A stretch of DNA of 43,631 nt, from IMG/VR virus record IMGVR_UViG_3300008462_000474, positions 1 through 43,631 of that record, one strand, 5' to 3'. Below, one piece after another: positions 38,702 through 43,631 of this stretch (position 1 is its first letter; every line of letters begins with the position of its first letter). Both the position numbers and the translations under genes were made by a program. Source of the DNA: a virus. The notes under the pieces were generated by a model. The model had not been told where the DNA came from. It ran no database searches and worked only from the letters and a program-made list of their open reading frames with translations.

Positions 38702-40141
38702 ATGCCAGATATTATCATATCTCCTCAGCGCGGTACTAGTAATAATCCAAGTGTACAATTTGTTGGATTATCTGCGGTTAACAATCTTACCCCATCTGGT
38801 TCATCTATACGTCTTGAAGTTTTACCGGAAGGTCAAGTTGCGTTTATAGGTTCTGCGGGTTCTCTTTTTAGTATTACTGATTCTCTTACTGGTTCGTTAA
38901 TGGCGGTAAGCGACCAATCTGGTCTTCCTATATTAGAAGTTTTTAGTACAGATAGAGTAGTAGCGGGTAAATACAATACTAATGCATTTGTAGTATCTGG
39001 TAATAACGTGGGTATACGTAAAAACCCTGACACTTTTAATCATACTTTAGATGTTAACGGGTTTGTCAATACCACTCGGGGTTATTATTTGAGTGGTAGT
39101 CCTGTTTCTATACAAGGCACGACTGGCACGCAAGGTACAACTGGTACGCAAGGCACAACCGGTTCAACTGGTCTTCAAGGTATTACTGGTGCTCAAGGTG
39201 CTACCGGCACCCAGGGTATTAAAGGCGCGACTGGCTCTCAAGGTGCAACAGGCACTACTGGTGCTCAAGGTGCTACCGGCACCCAGGGTATTAAAGGCGC
39301 GACTGGCTCTCAAGGCGCAACAGGCACTACTGGTGCTCAAGGTACAACTGGTACTCAAGGTATTAAAGGCGCGACTGGCTCTCAAGGAGCGACAGGCACT
39401 ACTGGTACATCTGGTTTTAGCGGTATATCAGGCTTTTCTGGTGCAAAAGGCACAACTGGATCTCAAGGTGCGACCGGCACTACTGGTGCTCAAGGCACAA
39501 CTGGCGCTCAAGGCACAACTGGTGGTACAGGCGGTACAGGCACATCAGGGTTTAGTGGTATATCTGGTTATTCTGGTACCAAAGGCTCCCAAGGTACTAC
39601 CGGTACAACCGGTACCCAAGGCTCGACTGGCGTAAGCCCGGGGGGTACAACAAATTATATACCTAGATTTTCTGGCTCAACTACAATAGATAATAGTTAT
39701 ATTTATCAAGGCTCAACGCCAGGCACATTCGTAAATAGTTCTGCTTCTGTTTTTTACGCGGGCACGTACTTTACTGTAGCATCTAACGGGGATGTTACTT
39801 CTACCTCATTTACTTCAACATCTACTCGCTCTTCGAAGACTAATATTAGACCTCTTGCCAATATAATTACCGACCCTCTTAATACAGTCTCTGCTCTTTC
39901 TGCAATAGTATACGACAATATAAATGATACTGGAGATGTTGACTTAATCGGTTTAGTAGCTGAAGATGTATTACCATATGTACCTCAGGTAGTAATGACT
40001 AAATTAAACGAAAGTAATGAAGAGGTTTGCGTGGGTATAGAGTATAGTCGTTTAACTGCTTTATTAGTTGAAGCGGTTAAGTCCTTAACTAATAAAGTTA
40101 ACACTTTACAGTCTCAGCTAGCTAGCCTAAGCGCAAGTTAG
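38702..40141 (+). CDS. Collagen-like fiber protein with C-terminal S74 intramolecular chaperone
   Basis: A 479-residue fiber. Residues 1-137 form a beta-rich N-terminal domain with repeats such as [17 protein letters not shown]. Residues about 138-310 are Gly-Thr-Thr/Gly-Ala-Gln triplets including three 24-residue tandem copies. After a beta segment ([19 protein letters not shown]) comes an S74 endosialidase-type chaperone: [12 protein letters not shown] with candidate Ser374 and Lys379, then [49 protein letters not shown] and a final coiled coil. Such domains help trimerise fibers and then cut themselves off, so the mature fiber would end near residue 373. A full TATAAATA motif lies 6 bases before the ATG. 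Confidence 0.88.
   Translation: MPDIIISPQRGTSNNPSVQFVGLSAVNNLTPSGSSIRLEVLPEGQVAFIGSAGSLFSITDSLTGSLMAVSDQSGLPILEVFSTDRVVAGKYNTNAFVVSGNNVGIRKNPDTFNHTLDVNGFVNTTRGYYLSGSPVSIQGTTGTQGTTGTQGTTGSTGLQGITGAQGATGTQGIKGATGSQGATGTTGAQGATGTQGIKGATGSQGATGTTGAQGTTGTQGIKGATGSQGATGTTGTSGFSGISGFSGAKGTTGSQGATGTTGAQGTTGAQGTTGGTGGTGTSGFSGISGYSGTKGSQGTTGTTGTQGSTGVSPGGTTNYIPRFSGSTTIDNSYIYQGSTPGTFVNSSASVFYAGTYFTVASNGDVTSTSFTSTSTRSSKTNIRPLANIITDPLNTVSALSAIVYDNINDTGDVDLIGLVAEDVLPYVPQVVMTKLNESNEEVCVGIEYSRLTALLVEAVKSLTNKVNTLQSQLASLSAS
39116..39633 (+). repeat. Collagen-like repeats with three 72-base tandem copies
   Basis: Gly-triplet rod. Copies of a 72-base unit lie at 39188-39259, 39260-39331 and 39332-39403. Copies 1 and 2 differ at one base; copy 3 differs at several. 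Confidence 0.92.
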
Positions 40142-40144
40142 CAA

Positions 40145-40150
40145 TAAATA
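40145..40150 (+). promoter_or_regulatory. Late-promoter-like motif TAAATA
   Basis: Preceded by A; 7 bases before the TTG at 40158. Confidence 0.45.
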
Positions 40151-40157
40151 GTAAGGC

Positions 40158-40388
40158 TTGGCTAACTTAAAGGAAAGTTTTTTTAGTTTATCTGAAACTC
40201 TAATCAATACTATTAGAGTGTATAAAGAACGTGGCGCTGTAATAGCAGAAGAAAGTAAGCAAGAAACGCGTATTAAACAATGTATAAATTGCGCGGATTT
40301 TATAGAAGGTAGATGTAATAAATGTGGTTGTTTTATGAATGTAAAAGTAAGATTAGAAGCTGCAAAATGCCCGGTAGGTAAATGGTAA
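40158..40388 (+). CDS. Small zinc-ribbon-like protein (TTG start)
   Basis: A 76-residue protein. TTG at 40158 is the only sensible start, as the next in-frame ATG would lose the Cys motif. The N-terminal 40 residues are helical (SETLINTIRVYKERGAVIAE). The C-terminal half has six Cys: CINC (42, 45), then C53, C56, C58 and C71, with the pattern CxxC-x7-CxxCxC and an end ECP-like AKCPVGKW. This arrangement fits a small metal-binding ribbon common in marine T4-like phages. Function is unknown. It lies between two fiber-related genes and starts under a TAAATA motif. Confidence 0.72.
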   Translation: MANLKESFFSLSETLINTIRVYKERGAVIAEESKQETRIKQCINCADFIEGRCNKCGCFMNVKVRLEAAKCPVGKW

Positions 40389-40403
40389 ACCAAGCTTTCG
40401 CAG

Positions 40404-40409
40404 TAAATA
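40404..40409 (+). promoter_or_regulatory. Late-promoter-like motif TAAATA
   Basis: Preceded by G; 6 bases before the ATG at 40416. Confidence 0.58.
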
Positions 40410-40415
40410 TTAACA

Positions 40416-41444
40416 ATGCCTGTTGTTAATATACAATCTTTAACTAAACCTACTACTTTAACTGTAGAGACTGATACAGGCAATCCGTATTCTTTTCAGG
40501 AATGGAAGCTTAATCATAATAACATAGATGCCCGGGCTCAAATAGAACAGTATAATGTTTATTTAAAAGATTGGTATAAAAAAAGAGCTGCTAAACCTCA
40601 AGCGATTAATTTATACGTTAAGACTTTATATATAAATTTTCTTAAACAGTTAGGTTTAACTGCTCGTAACGAAGAAGAACAACAGTTTTTTAGTTCGGTC
40701 AATTTTGATGATAATTTAGATTTACAAACAGCTATTACTTTTTACGCTCGTAAGTTAAAAGACGTATCTAGATACCTAGCAGAACGTCGTAATAGCGTTG
40801 TTTATACCAAATTAAAAAATAACTTACTCGGTACTAGTAGTTATTTAGAGAGATTATTCTACAACTATATTCTCAGCGTTTATACTCAGCGTCCTGATTC
40901 AAATAGAACCGGATTAATTATAACTAATGGAGATTTAGTACAGTATTTACCTAACTTAGAGGACATAACGGATACCTTTACCATAGAGATAGAAGAATTA
41001 TACGACACAGCAAATTATTTAGATAGAGACCCTAGTGTTAATATATCCCAGTATACTACATTTGCAGCAGAGACTAGTGCTAAGCTTTATGAGACATCTT
41101 ACTATGAAATTCCTGCAGAGTATTTGCTCGGTTTAATTATTGATGCATTAAATGCAGCTAATACTCTAAATCCTTGTTATGGGGTAACCGGGTTTGCAGG
41201 TACAAATGTAAGTAATAGCAGTATGGCTAGCAGCAATGTTTATGTATACACAGGAGATGGAGCTACAACTACATACAATATAGGTACTATTACTAAGAGT
41301 GACGTAAGCCTTTATAGAGTTTCAATCGATGGATTATCTCAAACCCCGGGCACTGCATACACAATTAGCGTACAAAATAGTAGCATAATTTTCTCTGAAC
41401 CAGTACCTGCTGGCGCGGAAATAAGCATAATAGTACCGGCATAA
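40416..41444 (+). CDS. Baseplate/fiber connector candidate
   Basis: A 342-residue protein. Residues 20-250 are mostly helical and polar (QAINLYVKTLYINFLKQLGL, LQTAITFYARKLKDVSRYLA, TSSYLERLFYNYI), like the N-terminal parts of large baseplate wedge proteins in T4-like phages. The last 70 residues are a small beta domain (YVYTGDGATTTYNIGTI, VSLYRVSIDGLSQTPGTAYT, IIFSEPVPAGAEISIIV) common at the ends of phage fiber and baseplate subunits. It ends 1 base before the next collagen-like fiber gene, suggesting that the two products join. Exact identity is not clear. Confidence 0.65.
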   Translation: MPVVNIQSLTKPTTLTVETDTGNPYSFQEWKLNHNNIDARAQIEQYNVYLKDWYKKRAAKPQAINLYVKTLYINFLKQLGLTARNEEEQQFFSSVNFDDNLDLQTAITFYARKLKDVSRYLAERRNSVVYTKLKNNLLGTSSYLERLFYNYILSVYTQRPDSNRTGLIITNGDLVQYLPNLEDITDTFTIEIEELYDTANYLDRDPSVNISQYTTFAAETSAKLYETSYYEIPAEYLLGLIIDALNAANTLNPCYGVTGFAGTNVSNSSMASSNVYVYTGDGATTTYNIGTITKSDVSLYRVSIDGLSQTPGTAYTISVQNSSIIFSEPVPAGAEISIIVPA

Positions 41445-41445
41445 C

Positions 41446-43631
41446 ATGGCTTTAACAAGACTCAACACCCCGGATATGGTTCCGCCGCTGAAAAATCTCA
41501 GCGTGCAAGGAGTACAAGGTATACAAGGCCCTTCTGGTTCAGGCACCAGCGGAAGTGGTAGTGGGGCTCAAGGATCTGCTGGCTCTCAAGGTGCTACTGG
41601 ATCCCAGGGCCCATCAGGGGGCGGCGGTGGCGGTTCTCAAGGCACTCAAGGTACAATTGGTACTCAGGGTACTACAGGAGCTGGTACCCAAGGTACAACA
41701 GGTGCAGGCACTCAAGGCACTACTGGCGCGCAAGGAGTAAATGGCACTCAAGGTAGTGCCGGTACCCAAGGTACAACAGGTGCAGGCACTCAAGGCGCAA
41801 CTGGCGCTCAAGGAGTAGATGGTACTCAAGGTAGTGCTGGTACTCAAGGTACTACAGGTGCAGGCACTCAAGGCGCAACTGGCGCGTCTGGTTTTTCTGG
41901 TATATCTGGTTATTCAGGCGTACAGGGTACAGCCGGCGGCGGCGGCAGTGGAGAATCAGTAAAACAAACAATAACTTATAGCAATAGTTTTTCTACTGGA
42001 AATGCTATAAGAAAAACAAACTCAGGTTGGAGCTTAGCTCAGGCAGACGACGTAATAGATGCAGAAGCCACAGGTATAGTAGAAACTGCATCTGGGTCTG
42101 ATTTTACTATAGTGTACAGTGGCTATATAAACGGCCTTACCGGGCTTACTGAAGGAGACGTGTATTTTGTTTCTCCTTCGACTGCAGGTGCTCTTACTAA
42201 TACTACTCCAACAACCAACGGAGAGATATCTAAACCTATATTAATAGCTACTTCGTCTACTACTGGTATAGTAGTAAACATGCGTGGTATACAGATTACT
42301 AACGCGACAGTACAAGGTGTACAAGGAGTACAAGGTCCTTCTGGTGGAGGTGGTGGTGGCACGCAAGGTTCCCAAGGAGCGCAAGGCATATCTGGTTTTT
42401 CAGGTATAAAAGGAACACAGGGCACTACTGGGGCTCAAGGCTCTATTGGTATTCAAGGTACACAAGGGGCTACCGGTGCAGGTACTCAAGGAATTGCAGG
42501 GGCTTCTGGTTTTTCTGGCATTAAAGGAGCTCAAGGTTCGACTGGTACTCAAGGCACTATTGGCGCCGGTACTCAAGGTGTTACTGGTACATCAGGATTT
42601 TCTGGAGAAATCGGGACTCAAGGTATAAAAGGTGCACAGGGCACAAATGGTACAGCAGGTACTTCTGGTTATTCTGGTCCTCGAGGAGTACAAGGAGTAC
42701 AAGGCGCTACCGGAACCCAAGGATCTAATGGTACACAAGGTATATCAGGTTATTCTGGTGTGCAGGGTCCTGTTGGAAGTGGTGCACAAGGTATACAAGG
42801 TATATCAGGTTATTCTGGCACTCAAGGCGCGTTAGGGGTCCAGGGATCCCAAGGTATATCGGGATATTCTGGCCCTAAAGGAGACGTTGGCTCGCAAGGT
42901 ACTACAGGTATTTCTGGTTTTTCTGGTGCAAAAGGTACTACTGGTACTCAAGGAACTAAAGGAGATACCGGGACACAAGGTACTCAAGGCGTCTCTGGTT
43001 TTTCTGGTGCAAAAGGTACTACTGGTACTCAAGGAGCAATAGGCACTCAAGGAACTAAAGGCGAAACTGGCACGCAAGGCACTACTGGTACATCTGGTTT
43101 TAGCGGTATATCAGGCTTTTCTGGTGCAAAAGGAGCGACTGGTACGCAAGGCGCTACTGGCGCTCAAGGCACAACTGGCGCTCAAGGCACAACTGGCGCT
43201 CAAGGCACAACAGGCACGCAAGGTATATCCGGTTTTTCAGGCGTTAAAGGCGCCCAAGGTACTACCGGCGCTGGTACACAAGGTACAACAGGCGCTCAAG
43301 GCACAACAGGAACACAAGGTATTACTGGAACCGGTACTCAAGGTACAACAGGCACGCAAGGTACAACAGGAACACAAGGTATATCCGGTTTTTCAGGCGT
43401 TAAAGGCGCCCAAGGTACTACCGGCGCTGGTACACAAGGTACAACAGGCGCGCAAGGTACAACAGGCACCCAGGGTATATCCGGTTTTTCAGGCGTTAAA
43501 GGCGCCCAAGGTACTACCGGCGCTGGTACCCAAGGTACAACAGGTACCCAGGGTATATCTGGTTTTTCAGGCGCACAAGGTACAACAGGCGCACAAGGTA
43601 TTACTGGAGCTGGTACCCAGGGTACAACAGG
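41446..43631 (+). CDS. Collagen-like fiber protein, incomplete (runs off right edge)
   Basis: The ATG at 41446 opens 728 complete codons with no stop before the right edge. The N-terminal 20 residues are MALTRLNTPDMVPPLKNLSV. Then come Gly-triplet rods (41509-41952 and from 42316 on) around a beta-rich domain (about residues 168-287: SGWSLAQADDVIDAEATGIV, DFTIVYSGYINGLTGLTEGD, VYFVSPSTAGALT). This resembles a small domain often inserted in phage fibers. The rods are mostly GTQ/GTT/GAQ triplets with GFSG spacers and repeated GAGTQG interruptions. The C-terminus, and so the tip type, is unseen. The start is coupled to the connector gene (1-base gap). Confidence 0.85.
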   Translation, partial: MALTRLNTPDMVPPLKNLSVQGVQGIQGPSGSGTSGSGSGAQGSAGSQGATGSQGPSGGGGGGSQGTQGTIGTQGTTGAGTQGTTGAGTQGTTGAQGVNGTQGSAGTQGTTGAGTQGATGAQGVDGTQGSAGTQGTTGAGTQGATGASGFSGISGYSGVQGTAGGGGSGESVKQTITYSNSFSTGNAIRKTNSGWSLAQADDVIDAEATGIVETASGSDFTIVYSGYINGLTGLTEGDVYFVSPSTAGALTNTTPTTNGEISKPILIATSSTTGIVVNMRGIQITNATVQGVQGVQGPSGGGGGGTQGSQGAQGISGFSGIKGTQGTTGAQGSIGIQGTQGATGAGTQGIAGASGFSGIKGAQGSTGTQGTIGAGTQGVTGTSGFSGEIGTQGIKGAQGTNGTAGTSGYSGPRGVQGVQGATGTQGSNGTQGISGYSGVQGPVGSGAQGIQGISGYSGTQGALGVQGSQGISGYSGPKGDVGSQGTTGISGFSGAKGTTGTQGTKGDTGTQGTQGVSGFSGAKGTTGTQGAIGTQGTKGETGTQGTTGTSGFSGISGFSGAKGATGTQGATGAQGTTGAQGTTGAQGTTGTQGISGFSGVKGAQGTTGAGTQGTTGAQGTTGTQGITGTGTQGTTGTQGTTGTQGISGFSGVKGAQGTTGAGTQGTTGAQGTTGTQGISGFSGVKGAQGTTGAGTQGTTGTQGISGFSGAQGTTGAQGITGAGTQGTT
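41509..41952 (+). repeat. Collagen-like repeat block of the last fiber, part 1
   Basis: Gly triplets with GTQGTTGAGTQG units and poly-Gly stretches at both ends. The unit at about 41690-41870 occurs in near-identical copies. Confidence 0.9.
42316..43631 (+). repeat. Collagen-like repeat block of the last fiber, part 2 (continues)
   Basis: Gly triplets to the right edge. A long near-identical DNA segment ([18 protein letters not shown], then TQGTTG) starts at 43222, 43378 and 43474. Confidence 0.92.

Noticed and set aside
41614-43077. Minus-strand Cys/Ser/Thr-rich frames in the last fiber gene
   Set aside because: They are antisense to Gly-Thr-Gln repeats (ACC, TGC and AGT codons appear automatically) and have no start context.
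1-43631. tRNA genes, introns, homing endonucleases, insertion sequences or an attachment site
   Set aside because: I looked for cloverleaf-like GC-rich segments, transposase or endonuclease motifs and flanking direct repeats and saw none that would hold up.

Overview
The window is part of a tailed-phage genome, most likely a large T4-like (myovirus) phage. It carries a contractile tail sheath, several gp19-type tail tube proteins, a gp5/gp27/gp53-like baseplate hub, a gp17-type terminase large subunit and a gp14-type neck protein. It has no ribosomal, tRNA or other host-like genes. The DNA is AT-rich, genes are packed with few gaps, and many adjacent genes overlap by 1 to 4 bases. The host cannot be named. 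GGAGG or GGAAGG sites before some downstream cistrons suggest a host that uses Shine-Dalgarno initiation.

Layout. 1-2000: an unknown partial gene on the minus strand, then a plus-strand trio of a GMP reductase-like enzyme and two unknown proteins, closed by a bidirectional terminator. 2028-19138 (minus strand): the tail and baseplate module. In transcription order it runs nucleotidyltransferase, tube-fold protein, sheath, major tube, terminator, two tube paralogues, a tube-fold or initiator protein, two gp26-like chaperone candidates, tape measure, gp48/54-like protein, gp53-like wedge, gp27-like hub, a helical hub-associated protein and the gp5-like spike. 19159-24593: a lone flavodoxin-fold oxidoreductase, an unknown protein, the terminase, an acidic protein and the neck protein, with alternating strands. 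24604-43631 (plus strand): the adhesion module. It holds two giant collagen-like fibers, a five-member LamG lectin-like cassette with two small interspersed genes, a collagen-like fiber with an S74 self-cleaving chaperone, a small zinc-ribbon protein, a baseplate/fiber connector candidate, and a further collagen-like fiber that runs off the right edge.

The most notable signal is regulatory. Eighteen gene starts, on both strands, carry a T4-late-promoter-like hexamer TAA[A/G]TA, usually preceded by C or G. In seven of them it lies exactly 5 bases before the ATG, in three 6 bases, and in seven more 7 to 10. If it is the late -10 element with T4-like geometry, many late mRNAs would start at or within a few bases of the AUG and be leaderless. 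Genes lacking the motif are nearly all tightly coupled to an upstream gene. In four cases the motif's TAA is also the stop codon of the gene before. Between 19138 and 19159 two opposing copies merge into a perfect 16-base palindrome.

How the parts fit: the minus-strand genes build the contractile tail, and the terminator after the major tube gene should help keep sheath and tube expression above baseplate expression. Terminase and neck proteins package DNA and close the head. The plus-strand fiber genes probably supply the host-binding apparatus, built from interchangeable modules: Gly-X-Ser or Gly-Thr-Thr rods, beta-rich domains, a beta-helix, LamG folds and an S74 chaperone.
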